Shown here: positions 32,773-41,785 of the stretch, piece by piece | Layout of the letters: each line of letters starts with the position of its first letter | Position numbering within the stretch: the stretch's first letter is position 1 | Origin: Ruminococcaceae bacterium HV4-5-B5C | GTDB taxonomy: Bacteria > Bacillota > Clostridia > Oscillospirales > Acutalibacteraceae | Reading direction: 5' to 3' | Assembly (NCBI GenBank): GCA_900184925.1 | Contig: FXYJ02000004.1 | Location: 296,257 to 360,256 of the forward strand | DNA: 64,000 nt | Notes under the pieces: model-generated | What the model saw: the letters and a program-made list of their open reading frames with translations, nothing else | Told to the model about the DNA's origin: nothing | Database searches by the model: none | Program-made: the position numbers and the translations under genes

Positions 32773-33687
32773 TTACGGAAAAACCACTTCTTTGGAAGGA
32801 ACCGTGTTTTTCAGCAGATAGTCCGTCCAGAGCGGGTAATATTTTGCCTTGATATGGACGTCGTCACCGGAATATTTCTGAGGGAGATTTCCGCTTTCGT
32901 CCCGGAATGCGGCGGCAAGATCAAAGTAGAAAATATTTCTGCCGTTCGCAAGCGCTCTCAGTGCCTCGTTCCGTTCACGGATGCGCGGATTATTAAAAAC
33001 AGGATCCTCATCGGATTTCTCGGCAGCGACAGGCAGAATGGACTGCACATATAAAATCGCCTTTGGCTGCAGTTCACGGATTACAGACAAAGCAGCGGAA
33101 TAATGGCGTGCAAAATAGCCTGTGGTTCCGGTTCCCATCTCATTGATTCCAAGGAGGACATAAATTTTACCGTACCGGTGGCTTTGAAGCATTTGTCTCA
33201 GCGTGGCTCCGGTCTTTGCATCCGTCTGGGGTTTTTCAAATAACTGATAAATATTCAACCCGACATGCGTAAAAAACGAAGCGCCTTCTAGTCCCCCATA
33301 TTTTTGCAGATCTTCGGTGAGACTGTCTCCGATAAAGAGAGCGTCGTTGAAATAACTACGGTCAGACGCACAAAACAGGTTTCGTTCCGTTTCTGGTTCG
33401 GAAGAATCGTCCGCAGACCTTCCCTCCGAAGCAACGCCGGCCTCGGACTGGGGCGGTGAAATTCGTGAGGCTGCGGATGTGCATTCCTTCGCCGATGAAG
33501 TCTCTGTGGAAACGACTGGATCGGCCGGAACGGAAGATGGCGGAGAACAAGAGGACACACCGGCAGACGCACTTTCGGAAGGCACAGACTTGGCAAGCGC
33601 CGTTCCGGCGCCCAAAAACACCGCTGCTGTAAACGAAATCATCAGCGTAATTGCAATGAGGGGACAGGTACGTAAAAAAAGCTTCAA
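32773..33687 (-). CDS. Exported SGNH/GDSL hydrolase or O-acyltransferase (module 2)
   Basis: The protein has a signal anchor (LIAITLMISFTAAVFLGAG), a Ser/Ala/Glu/Pro-rich linker of about 80 residues, and a C-terminal SGNH domain: FIGDSLTEDL (block I serine), LLGINEMG (Asn block), and DDVHIKA (catalytic Asp-His) near the end. It lies outside the membrane and probably transfers or removes acyl groups on a surface polysaccharide with the MBOAT protein encoded just upstream. The start is uncertain: TTG 33687 is the last codon before the anchor; a CTG at 33693 and ATG 33642 are alternatives. It overlaps no complete gene but starts inside the 74-base gap after the MBOAT stop. Confidence 0.82.
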   Translation of the reverse strand: MKLFLRTCPLIAITLMISFTAAVFLGAGTALAKSVPSESASAGVSSCSPPSSVPADPVVSTETSSAKECTSAASRISPPQSEAGVASEGRSADDSSEPETERNLFCASDRSYFNDALFIGDSLTEDLQKYGGLEGASFFTHVGLNIYQLFEKPQTDAKTGATLRQMLQSHRYGKIYVLLGINEMGTGTTGYFARHYSAALSVIRELQPKAILYVQSILPVAAEKSDEDPVFNNPRIRERNEALRALANGRNIFYFDLAAAFRDESGNLPQKYSGDDVHIKAKYYPLWTDYLLKNTVPSKEVVFP

Positions 33688-33760
33688 CTCCAGATCAGTC
33701 CTTTTACCGATGCATTGAGGACGCCGTTCCGATTGCGGTACGGCAAAAGCAGAAACATTT

Positions 33761-35110
33761 TTAAAACTGTAGATACATGAAGGGATTCTCTGCGCTGCTG
33801 TGAATGGAATAGATGCTGATCCAGAACAGGGCTGCAAGGAATACGGTGGTAACGACACGATGCTTTCGGGTGTTGACTAGAAATCTTTCAAACGCCGGGA
33901 TGAGAAACAGACAGCCCGCAAGAAGATATGGGGCATAACCGAGGCCATACTCCAGCCAGTCCCCCGCGTATACGTTCGATCCGCCCCCCGCAAAGGGAAA
34001 CAGACGCGAAAAAAAAGTACACAGGTCTGCTGGATTTCTGTTTGCAAACAGCATCCATGTCAATGGTATGACAAACAAAACGTAGACATGCCCGAGAACC
34101 GGAACTTTTTCAAGTATTCTGCGAAGGAAAAGTTTCTCCAGCGCAATCAGTACAAAAAGCGAAATTCCCCACAGAATAAAATTCCATTGCATCCCGTGCC
34201 ATAACCCGGTCAGTAACCAGACAAACAGCAAATTTCCTATCGTTCGCGCCATGCCCTTCCGGCTGCCGCCGAGCGGGATGTACACATAATCACGGAACCA
34301 TGTGCCAAGTGTGGCGTGCCAGCGGCGGTAAAACTCCGACACGGAAACGGAACTGTAGGGAAACAGAAAATTCTGCGGCAGAGAAAAGCCGAACATTTTT
34401 CCAATGCCTACCGCCATCAGCGAATAACCGTTGAAGTCGAAATAAAGTTCGAGTGTATAGGCTGCCATCCCCAGCCACGCCATCGGTGTGGAAACCGAAT
34501 CATACCCGATGACGGAAAGCTGCCTCCAGAGTCCTGCCAGCTTATCCGCCAGAAGGACTTTATAGGCGAGGCCCAAGGCAAAAATACGGAATCCCTCTTC
34601 CAAATTCTCCGCGCGGCAAATCGGCCGGTAAAAGTTCCCAACGACCTCGTCATACCGGGTAATCGGCCCTTCCTGAAGTTTCGGGAAGAAAAACAGATAT
34701 GTGGCAAAACGCATAAGGGAATCTTCCCGACGGCACTCTCCGCGATAGACATCCGTCTGGTAAGCAAGGATCTGAAAGGTATAAAAACTAATGCCGACCG
34801 GAATTGCTCCGCAGCATTTAAACCAAACGAGCACGGCCGTGTTCATAATGATCGTAAGCCAGAAAAGAAGCCTCCGCCGCCGGGGATGTGCCTCCCCCTG
34901 AGCGGAAAATGTGCCGGCCATACAGTAATTGAAAACCGTATCCACCGCAAGCAAACCCGCCTGCCACCAGGAACCCAAGCCGTAAAAAAGCAGACTTCCG
35001 ACCAAAAGTATGTAATTTTTGAGCTTCTTCGGAACGATATAATAAAGTGCCACCGAAACGGGCAAAAAGATAAAAATAAATTTTAAATCAGAGAAAACCA
35101 ACCGGGGCAT
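33761..35110 (-). CDS. MBOAT O-acyltransferase, AlgI-like (module 2)
   Basis: This membrane-bound O-acyltransferase moves acyl groups, usually acetyl, across the membrane to a polysaccharide. The 449-residue protein has about ten membrane segments, the conserved KLQEGPITRYDEV block, EFYRRWHATLGTWFRDYVYIPLGG (about 250-275) and the catalytic histidine in GLWHGMQWNFILWG (about 305). It has the MBOAT-SGNH order with the next gene. It is the second such pair in the cluster (see 36370), and the segment between the pairs holds a hairpin. Confidence 0.93.
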   Translation of the reverse strand: MPRLVFSDLKFIFIFLPVSVALYYIVPKKLKNYILLVGSLLFYGLGSWWQAGLLAVDTVFNYCMAGTFSAQGEAHPRRRRLLFWLTIIMNTAVLVWFKCCGAIPVGISFYTFQILAYQTDVYRGECRREDSLMRFATYLFFFPKLQEGPITRYDEVVGNFYRPICRAENLEEGFRIFALGLAYKVLLADKLAGLWRQLSVIGYDSVSTPMAWLGMAAYTLELYFDFNGYSLMAVGIGKMFGFSLPQNFLFPYSSVSVSEFYRRWHATLGTWFRDYVYIPLGGSRKGMARTIGNLLFVWLLTGLWHGMQWNFILWGISLFVLIALEKLFLRRILEKVPVLGHVYVLFVIPLTWMLFANRNPADLCTFFSRLFPFAGGGSNVYAGDWLEYGLGYAPYLLAGCLFLIPAFERFLVNTRKHRVVTTVFLAALFWISIYSIHSSAENPFMYLQF

Positions 35111-35141
35111 CCTCTCTTAAGGCGCTGAACGGCGCTTAATG

Positions 35142-35211
35142 CGGAGTATTCAACCGGGATTGTGAAACCAACTGATGATTGGTTCCAAAGCCCTATAACA
35201 ATAATACTCCG
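35142..35211. repeat. Long inverted repeat between the two acyltransferase modules
   Basis: CGGAGTATT (35142-35150) pairs with AATACTCCG (35203-35211), and inside GGAACCAATCATCAGTTGGTTTC forms a second hairpin, giving one long rod. No T tract marks a terminator. It may be a processing or attenuation element. Confidence 0.55.
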
Positions 35212-35317
35212 TTATTCGGGATGCGGCAAGACAAATTCGGCTGCTTTTCGACTACATTTTGTAATTATTTCTTTGATTACCTTTGTGATTTTAGCGGTTT
35301 TAACATACCGGCCGGGT

Positions 35318-36358
35318 TCATGACAAAATGGACGCGACCTGCGATTTTTGAAAGTCGGCGTCCCACTGCGCGTATGCACTGTCAGATCTGTGATCAGTAA
35401 GGTTGTAATTCTGCATTAGATAATCTGCAAAATAATCGCTAACCTTATAAGCGCCATTCAGATTTAGATGGCTGGCGTTGTGCATGTCGTTCGCAAAATC
35501 GAGGTTCACCTCATCCATGCGATCGTAAAAATCGAGAAACGGGATTCCGTGCTCGTCCGCATAGTCTGCAACCGAATTGAACAGCGCCTCAAAATCATCC
35601 ACATAAGTAGCGGCGCCGTCTGTGTCGCTGTAATCACACGGCATGTTCACAAACATCAGACTGCAGTTCTGCTCTTTGCACAGAGCAACGATCTTATTGA
35701 GATAATCCAGGGACTCCGGCGGTATGTCAATTCTGTTCTCCGTTTTCTGCACGGAGGAAATATCTTTCCCGTACCGATCCGTCGAAGCCTCGAAGCCTTT
35801 CGCATAATACACGGAGGCGTTGTCAAAAGTAAGATCATTTTTCTGTAAAGACGACCATCGGAAATGATATTTGAGGAACGGGAACAAATAGGAAATCCGG
35901 TCGCCAAGAGGCACACAATTCCAAATTGCTTCCAGCTTGTTCCAGGAAAAATCCATATTATCGATTGAATTGCTCAGATAGCTGAATTCGCCGTATTGCG
36001 TTGTCATTCCAAGGTAAAACACGTCGAGAACGACGACCGGATTTTTATGCTTCTTAAGAATGTCCTTTAGCAGGTAATAGGTCACCTCAATGGGCTGGCC
36101 GCCGGTCGCATAATTGAAACTGGTGATTCCTTTTTCTTTCCAGAGTACGTTTGGGTCAACACCGCCATTCATGTGACTGGAACCCATAAAAATGACATCG
36201 TACTGGTCATCGGAATCATACATACCTTCCTGCAGTTTGCCCCGATGCATCGTTTTCCAGATAAAAACCGGCGAAAGCATCGTAATCAGGATTCCAATAA
36301 TGGCCGCAAAGGCGCATGATTTGAGAACGGCTTTCTTCAGCGCTTTTTTTTCAGTCAT
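35318..36358 (-). CDS. Membrane-anchored SGNH/DHHW-type protein (module 1)
   Basis: The 346-residue protein has one signal anchor (AFAAIIGILITMLSPVFIW, residues about 14-32) and an extracellular SGNH-like domain. VIFMGSSHMNGGVDP (about 57-71) holds the nucleophile serine, and NDMHNASHLNLNGAYKVSDYF (about 305-325) the Asp/His pair. This AlgX/DltD-like type works with an MBOAT to place acetyl groups on exported glycans. ATG 36358 follows GGGGGAAG. It lies 11 bases after the MBOAT gene at 36370, so the two are surely one unit. Confidence 0.85.
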   Translation of the reverse strand: MTEKKALKKAVLKSCAFAAIIGILITMLSPVFIWKTMHRGKLQEGMYDSDDQYDVIFMGSSHMNGGVDPNVLWKEKGITSFNYATGGQPIEVTYYLLKDILKKHKNPVVVLDVFYLGMTTQYGEFSYLSNSIDNMDFSWNKLEAIWNCVPLGDRISYLFPFLKYHFRWSSLQKNDLTFDNASVYYAKGFEASTDRYGKDISSVQKTENRIDIPPESLDYLNKIVALCKEQNCSLMFVNMPCDYSDTDGAATYVDDFEALFNSVADYADEHGIPFLDFYDRMDEVNLDFANDMHNASHLNLNGAYKVSDYFADYLMQNYNLTDHRSDSAYAQWDADFQKSQVASILS

Positions 36359-36369
36359 ATCTTCCCCCG

Positions 36370-37836
36370 TTAAAATTTCGCATAAATAAACTGTTGCGTA
36401 CTGGTAGCTTCCCCATATATCCCAAATGTCAAAAGGACAAGGACGGTTGCAACATAAAACGACCACCTGACAGCCGTTCCTCTCCGCAGAATCCAGTCCC
36501 GCAAATCCATTTTCCGGCTCAAACTATCGACGACCCAGATGACAAGAATCCCAATACAGACGGCACAGAATTCCGGAGCCGACAGGCCAAGATTGAAAAT
36601 GGCACCGTTCCACAGTGCCGGAAGATCGAATCGGAACATCCCTTGAATGAAAGCAAGCGCGTTGCGCAGCGAATTCATCCGGAAAAAAATCCATGCAAAG
36701 GAAACCAGCAAAAACGTGGCTGCAACCCGGGGAACATGAAGCTGACCGGAAGCAGGGTTCACGCCAAGCTTTTTCCATAACCCGTTCCGAAAACGTCTGG
36801 TAAATTTTCCGATAACCTGATAAGAGCCATGCAGAAGGCCCCATGCGAGAAACGCGAACGAGGGTCCGTGCCAAAGGCCGCAAACACCTGAAACGATCAT
36901 GAGGTTCAGTGCCTGACGGGGCACGGAACACCGATTTCCTCCCAGTGGGATATACAGATAGTCCCGGAACCATGTGCTCAGCGAAACATGCCATCTCCTC
37001 CAGAACTCCTGGACAGTCTCTGAGAAATAGGGACGGTTGAAATTTGCTTTCAGGTCAAATCCGAGCATTTCCGAAACACCTATGGCAATATTGGAATACC
37101 CCGCAAAATCGAAGTAAATCTGCAGAGTATAAAACAGCGAAGCAAGGACGGACACCGCTCCTTGGTACTGTGCCGGATGGCCGAATACTGTGTCGACAAC
37201 GACGCCAAGGCGGTCAGCGACCGCCATCTTCTGAAAGTATCCGTAAAGGATCAGAAGACCCCCTCGCCGAGCTTTCTCATAATCGAATTCGTGGACCTCA
37301 TCAAATTTTGGAAGCATTTCTTTCGCTTTCTGAATCGGTCCGGACACAAGCGTGGGAAAGAAGGAAACGAAAAGCGCATACTTGCCGAAATGGTCCTCCG
37401 GCTTCACATCTCCGCGGTAAACATCAATCGTATAGGTAATTGCCTGGAAAGTATAAAATGAAATACCAATCGGCAGCAGAAGGGTAAATGTTGGAGAGGA
37501 AGCCTTAATCCCGACTGCGGACGCAATGACAGCATATGCGCTGCCGAGAAATTTCAAATACTTAAAAACAATGAGGACACCGAAATTTAAGACACAGGTC
37601 AGCACTACCCACAACTTTTTCTTGCCAGCGGTTGCAGAGTTCGAAATCAGAATTCCGCTTATGTAAGTGCTGAATGTCGAAATAAGGAGAAACACCGCAT
37701 ACCTGACGTCAAACGTGAGGTAAAAAATATAACTGACTGCAAGCAGCCACCCCCACCGAAACCGGTGCGGAAGCAAATAATAGACCAGACATGTGCAGGC
37801 AATCATTGGCGGAAAAAAGGCTGAGACAATTGACAA
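36370..37836 (-). CDS. MBOAT O-acyltransferase, AlgI-like (module 1)
   Basis: The 488-residue membrane protein has about eleven membrane segments. It shows the FPTLVSGPIQKAKEMLPKF block (about 160), FWRRWHVSLSTWFRDYLYIPLGGNR (about 277-301) and the catalytic histidine in SGVCGLWHGPSFAFLAWG (about 318-335). It shares the fold with the protein encoded at 33761 but is longer and clearly different, so this is not a recent duplication. Translation starts at a TTG (37836), 9 bases after GGGAGG. First gene of the acylation cluster. Confidence 0.92.
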   Translation of the reverse strand: MSIVSAFFPPMIACTCLVYYLLPHRFRWGWLLAVSYIFYLTFDVRYAVFLLISTFSTYISGILISNSATAGKKKLWVVLTCVLNFGVLIVFKYLKFLGSAYAVIASAVGIKASSPTFTLLLPIGISFYTFQAITYTIDVYRGDVKPEDHFGKYALFVSFFPTLVSGPIQKAKEMLPKFDEVHEFDYEKARRGGLLILYGYFQKMAVADRLGVVVDTVFGHPAQYQGAVSVLASLFYTLQIYFDFAGYSNIAIGVSEMLGFDLKANFNRPYFSETVQEFWRRWHVSLSTWFRDYLYIPLGGNRCSVPRQALNLMIVSGVCGLWHGPSFAFLAWGLLHGSYQVIGKFTRRFRNGLWKKLGVNPASGQLHVPRVAATFLLVSFAWIFFRMNSLRNALAFIQGMFRFDLPALWNGAIFNLGLSAPEFCAVCIGILVIWVVDSLSRKMDLRDWILRRGTAVRWSFYVATVLVLLTFGIYGEATSTQQFIYAKF

Positions 37837-38148
37837 CCGAATAAACCTCCCTCTGTTAATTGCGGCAAACGCTCGTTGCTGCCAACTGTTTCCACCTTGT
37901 TTTGCGTTGTACCGTCTAGTTTAAAATAGTAACAAATTGTAATATTTATATTTCCTCAATATGAGAATCTTATGAAAACCAATGTTGAACCCGATTTCGG
38001 TCCGAAATGACAAGGTACTATTCTTATCCGGTATTATTCTGGATTCGCCGGACTTGTAATTCATTTTAAGCGAGGCTAAAAGTGCCCGATGAAAAGCATC
38101 GGCAGAGAGGTACATCATTGTCCCCCATGTCTTTTCAACGATTTATGA
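37837..38148. other. Intergenic region between divergent polysaccharide genes
   Basis: A 312-base gap, AT-rich in its middle (37921-37985), that must hold the promoter for the MBOAT gene on the minus strand. I find no clean -35/-10 pair there. I see no gene. Confidence 0.5.
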
Positions 38149-38177
38149 TTGAAAAAGATTCAAAATTCTCGTATACT
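38149..38177 (+). promoter_or_regulatory. Promoter of the glycosyltransferase gene
   Basis: TTGAAA (38149-38154), 17 bases, TATACT (38172-38177). Transcription would begin near 38184, only about 8 bases before the ATG. Confidence 0.6.
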
Positions 38178-38191
38178 GAATTAGTTGGGAG

Positions 38192-39208
38192 ATGAGTCCT
38201 CTGAAACTGCTATCTATCGTAGTGCCGTCCTATAATTCCGAGAATTATCTTAGCCGCTGCCTTGACACAGTCGTGCAGGGTGGGGACGACGTCGAGGTAA
38301 TCGTCGTCGACGACGGCTCCACGGATCATACGGCCGACATTGCCCGGGAATACTGCAGCCTCTACCCAGGTATCGTGCGACTGATTCAAAAGGAGAACGG
38401 CGGTCACGGCTCTGCCGTGAACTGCGGTCTGCAGGCTGCAATCGGAACCTTTTTCAAGGTGGTCGACAGCGACGACTGGCTGGATCCTTCCGCCTACCGG
38501 AACGTGTTGGACGTTTTGCGGAAAGCCGAATCCGTCGATCTTATCATCACAAATTATGTGTACGAATATTTTTATGCCGGCAAGCGCAACTGTGTAAAAT
38601 TCGGGAACGTGCTCCCTGTGGGAGAGGTCATCACCTGGGATGACATGAAACGGTTCCGCATCAGCCAGTTCATGATCATGCATGCGATGATTTACCGTAC
38701 CGAAGTGCTGATTAAATCCGGTCTTCGCCTCCCTGAGCACACTTTTTACGTGGACAATATTTTTGCCTACGTTCCGCTGCCTTTCGTGAAAAAGCTGATG
38801 TATGTGGACTGCGACCTGTACCGCTACTTTATCGGACGTGCGGACCAGTCCGTCAATACCGAGGTCATGATTAAACGCATTGACCAGCAGCTTCGGGTCA
38901 CTCGAATTATGGCCGACTCCTATGATCTTTTTGCCGATGTCTCTTCCCAAAAGCTGCAGGAGTACATGCTCCATTACCTGAGTATTATGGTGGCAATTTC
39001 GCTGATACACCTTTATCTCTCCGACAACCCGGCAGACAGCAAAAAGGCCCCCGAACTGTTGGAGTATATCCACAGCCGGGACGAAAGGCTTTATCAGGCG
39101 GTTCGCTCCGCTTTTGTAAACAGATTTATCCGTCTGCTTCATAAGGAAGGACGCCACGTTACAAAAGCGGGATTTCAGATTGCCCGGCGCATTTACAAGT
39201 TCAGCTGA
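38192..39208 (+). CDS. Family 2 glycosyltransferase
   Basis: The 338-residue protein has a GT-A fold: LLSIVVPSYNSENYLSRCL at the start, VEVIVVDDGSTDHT (about 37-50), ENGGHGSAVNCGL, and the metal-binding VVDSDDWLDP (about 90-99). The C-terminal 200 residues are helical with no membrane segment. It transfers a sugar to a growing surface glycan or lipid. The ATG sits directly beside GGGAG, too close for normal use; a CTG at 38201 would fit that site better, so the start is open. It stands before the UDP-galactopyranose mutase gene. Confidence 0.92.
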   Translation: MSPLKLLSIVVPSYNSENYLSRCLDTVVQGGDDVEVIVVDDGSTDHTADIAREYCSLYPGIVRLIQKENGGHGSAVNCGLQAAIGTFFKVVDSDDWLDPSAYRNVLDVLRKAESVDLIITNYVYEYFYAGKRNCVKFGNVLPVGEVITWDDMKRFRISQFMIMHAMIYRTEVLIKSGLRLPEHTFYVDNIFAYVPLPFVKKLMYVDCDLYRYFIGRADQSVNTEVMIKRIDQQLRVTRIMADSYDLFADVSSQKLQEYMLHYLSIMVAISLIHLYLSDNPADSKKAPELLEYIHSRDERLYQAVRSAFVNRFIRLLHKEGRHVTKAGFQIARRIYKFS

Positions 39209-39273
39209 CCGGACCGCCCTTCCCCATCCAAGCATGCAACCGGCAGATTTCTATTCCTTTTCGAATGGGTTAT

Positions 39274-39306
39274 GCCCCGTAACGAATGAATTCTTACGGG
39301 GCTTTT
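39274..39306 (+). terminator. Terminator of the glycosyltransferase gene
   Basis: GCCCCGTAA/TTACGGGGC (39274-39282/39294-39302), then TTTT. Confidence 0.78.
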
Positions 39307-39413
39307 ACTGTGATAAAAAGGTGAAGTGTTTCGACCCCGGGAGTTACATACGGCACAGCGTAATCAGTCATAACCACGGCATAACACAAAAATGCCGGAA
39401 AGAAGGATTCCTA

Positions 39414-40514
39414 TTGCATTACGATTATCTGGTGGTCGGCGCAGGACTTTTCGGTGCCGTTTTTGCCTTTGAAGCGTCAAAACGCGGGAAAAAGTGTCTG
39501 GTTTTGGATCGCAGAAGTCATGTTGCCGGAAACATTTACACGAACGATGTGGATGGAATCCGCGTCCATCAATACGGCGCACATATCTTTCACACCAAAA
39601 ACAGGATGCTGTGGGATTATATCAACCAATTTGCCGAATTCAATCAATACATCAATTCGCCTGTGGCGGTTTATCATGACGAATTGTATAATCTGCCCTT
39701 TAACATGAATACGTTCAGCCGAATGTGGAACGTCAAAACGCCCGCAGAGGCAAGGGCAATCATTCAGGAACAGATTTCAGATCTGTCGATTAAAGACCCG
39801 GAGAATCTGGAAGAACAGGCTCTTTCGCTTGTAGGGCACGACATTTACGAAAAGCTCATCAAAGGATACACGGAAAAGCAGTGGGGACGCGACTGCAGGG
39901 AGCTTCCTGCCTTTATTATCAAGCGGATTCCGCTGCGTTTCACCTACGATAACAACTATTTCAACGATCGCTATCAGGGAATCCCCGTCGGCGGCTATAC
40001 TCCGATCGTGGAAAAGATGCTGAAGGACTCCGTCGTTCTGCTCGACACGGATTACTTCGACTTCACGCGTAATCACGAAGGCATCGCCGACAAAACTGTT
40101 TTTACGGGTATGATGGACGAGTACTTTCATTTTACGTTTGGCGCGCTGCAGTACAGAACCGTGAAATTTGAAACGGAAAAGCTGGACTGCGACAATTTTC
40201 AGGGAAATGCAGTTGTCAATTATACAGCGGGGGACGTTCCCTACACGCGCATCATCGAACACAAGCACTTTGAGTTTGGAACACAGCCTTATACCATTAT
40301 TTCACGGGAATACCCGAAAGAATGGCAGCCGGGCGATGAACCGTATTATCCGATCAACAATGAAACCAACAATGCCCTTTTCGCGAAATATCGGAAACTG
40401 GCGGATCAACAAAAGAACGTGGTTTTCGGCGGACGTCTCGGCAGCTATCAATATTACGACATGGATCAGGTAATCGATGCGGCGCTGAGCCTGACACAGA
40501 CCGAATTCGCATAA
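39414..40514 (+). CDS. glf: UDP-galactopyranose mutase
   Basis: Glf converts UDP-galactopyranose to UDP-galactofuranose, the donor for galactofuranose in surface glycans, using reduced FAD. The 366-residue protein starts with the FAD loop YLVVGAGLFGAVFA, then RRSHVAGNIYT, and QYGAHIFHTKN (about 56-66); GYTEKQWGRDCRELP (about 153), the arginine region IKRIPLRFTYDNNYFNDRYQG (about 170-190) and FGGRLGSYQYYDMDQVI at the end are typical. I chose the TTG at 39414 with AGAAGGA 6 bases upstream; the longer open frame has no homology at its start. Confidence 0.96.
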   Translation: MHYDYLVVGAGLFGAVFAFEASKRGKKCLVLDRRSHVAGNIYTNDVDGIRVHQYGAHIFHTKNRMLWDYINQFAEFNQYINSPVAVYHDELYNLPFNMNTFSRMWNVKTPAEARAIIQEQISDLSIKDPENLEEQALSLVGHDIYEKLIKGYTEKQWGRDCRELPAFIIKRIPLRFTYDNNYFNDRYQGIPVGGYTPIVEKMLKDSVVLLDTDYFDFTRNHEGIADKTVFTGMMDEYFHFTFGALQYRTVKFETEKLDCDNFQGNAVVNYTAGDVPYTRIIEHKHFEFGTQPYTIISREYPKEWQPGDEPYYPINNETNNALFAKYRKLADQQKNVVFGGRLGSYQYYDMDQVIDAALSLTQTEFA

Positions 40515-40547
40515 TGCGCTGCACAGCACGATTGATCACCTTTAAGA

Positions 40548-40580
40548 CAGACCTGCTTTCAGGAAGCGGGCCTGTTTTTT
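40548..40580 (+). terminator. Terminator of glf
   Basis: CAGACCTGCTT pairs with AAGCGGGCCTG (two G-U/A-C variants) followed by six T residues (40575-40580). Confidence 0.8.
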
Positions 40581-40669
40581 CTATCCTGTCAATTCTCCCC
40601 TGTTTCTGCCCTTTCCGGTAAAGTTTTGTGTTTTTAGAACAAAAATTTTAAAAAATGGAAATTCAGGCG

Positions 40670-40698
40670 TTGACTTTTAAAATATCATGCAGTATTAT
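40670..40698 (+). promoter_or_regulatory. Promoter of the ABC exporter operon
   Basis: TTGACT (40670-40675), 17 bases, TATTAT (40693-40698). A leader of about 150 bases precedes the first gene. Confidence 0.65.
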
Positions 40699-40718
40699 TG
40701 TATTAGTTGCTTAATACA
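40699..40718 (+). promoter_or_regulatory. Palindromic operator at the start of transcription
   Basis: TGTATTAGTTGCTTAATACA has 8-bp arms (7 of 8 matching) around TTGC and touches the -10 box. The form and position resemble operators of GntR/YtrA-type repressors that control ABC exporters, but no such regulator gene lies in this window. Confidence 0.6.
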
Positions 40719-40857
40719 CTTGTGCAATTTTTATGCTGCACGAAGTGGGGAACACACTCTTGCTCATCGATAAAAAACACCTTTTTTCGTCCCTGCATTC
40801 GTACATTCTTCTTTGCATCATGTGAATTTTTATCAAGAAGGAAGGAACGATTTTTTC

Positions 40858-41784
40858 ATGGCGGATTCTGTTTTAAAAACCGAAAGCGTAAAAAAAGTCA
40901 TTGGCAAAAGAACAATCGTCTCGGATATCTCCCTCGAACTGTACCGCGGAGAAATATTTGGCTTTCTGGGGCCGAACGGAGCGGGAAAAACTACGACGAT
41001 TAAAATGATCGTCGGTCTTTCCAAAATTACGGAAGGCAGGATTTATGTGGGAGGGTGTTCCGTCCGGGAAGACTTCAAGGGTGCGATGAAGAATATCGGC
41101 TGCATCGTCGAAAATCCGGATCTGTATAAATACATGTCCGGCCTTGACAACCTTCGCCTGTTCGCAAAAATGTACCCGGGTGTCAGTGAAGAGCGCATCC
41201 GGGAAGTCGTTAAAATTGTTGATCTGGAGCATGCCATTAACGACAAAGTCAAGACCTATTCGCTGGGCATGAAGCAGCGCCTCGGTATTGCACAGGCCCT
41301 TCTCCACTCGCCGAAACTGCTTGTTCTGGACGAGCCTACAAACGGACTGGACCCCGCGGGTATTAAGGAGATGCGCGAACTTCTCAGAGATTTGGCGGAA
41401 AAAACAGGTCTGACCGTTTTTGTATCCAGCCATATTCTTGCCGAAATGCAGCAGATGTGCGACCGCGTGGGAATCATCAACAAAGGCAGACTGATTACGG
41501 TCAAGACGGTTGGAGAACTTGTCGGCATGGCGGAAGAGAAAACTGCTCTGCAGTTGGAAACCGACGATAACAGCAAGGCAAACTCTATTCTTCGCGAAAA
41601 GGGCTTCTCCTGTGAACTGCTGGCCGATGGCCTCCATGTAGCAGCCGAGCGTGAAAGTATTCCGGTGCTTGTTCGGGAACTCACTCTTGGAGGCGTCGGC
41701 CTTTATGCCATGGACCGCAGTAATTCCCGGTCGCTCGAAGATGTATTCATGAAACTGACGGAGCCGGCAAAGGAGGGAAAATAA
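40858..41784 (+). CDS. ABC transporter ATP-binding protein
   Basis: The 308-residue protein has Walker A FLGPNGAGKTTTIKM (about residues 39-53), the signature YSLGMKQRLGIAQALL (about 135) and Walker B LLVLDEPTNGLDPAG (about 155-169), then the switch histidine in FVSSHILAEMQQMCDRVGII. The C-terminal 90 residues form the extra domain common in ABC-2 exporters of the BcrA/CcmA type. The start ATG 40858 has GAAGGAAGG about 11 bases upstream. The permease gene starts 1 base after its stop. It probably powers antibiotic or lipid export; substrate unknown. Confidence 0.95.
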   Translation: MADSVLKTESVKKVIGKRTIVSDISLELYRGEIFGFLGPNGAGKTTTIKMIVGLSKITEGRIYVGGCSVREDFKGAMKNIGCIVENPDLYKYMSGLDNLRLFAKMYPGVSEERIREVVKIVDLEHAINDKVKTYSLGMKQRLGIAQALLHSPKLLVLDEPTNGLDPAGIKEMRELLRDLAEKTGLTVFVSSHILAEMQQMCDRVGIINKGRLITVKTVGELVGMAEEKTALQLETDDNSKANSILREKGFSCELLADGLHVAAERESIPVLVRELTLGGVGLYAMDRSNSRSLEDVFMKLTEPAKEGK

Positions 41785-41785
41785 C

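Noticed and set aside
38210..39235. A 341-codon minus-strand frame
   Set aside because: Antisense to the glycosyltransferase, which has clear motifs and a promoter.
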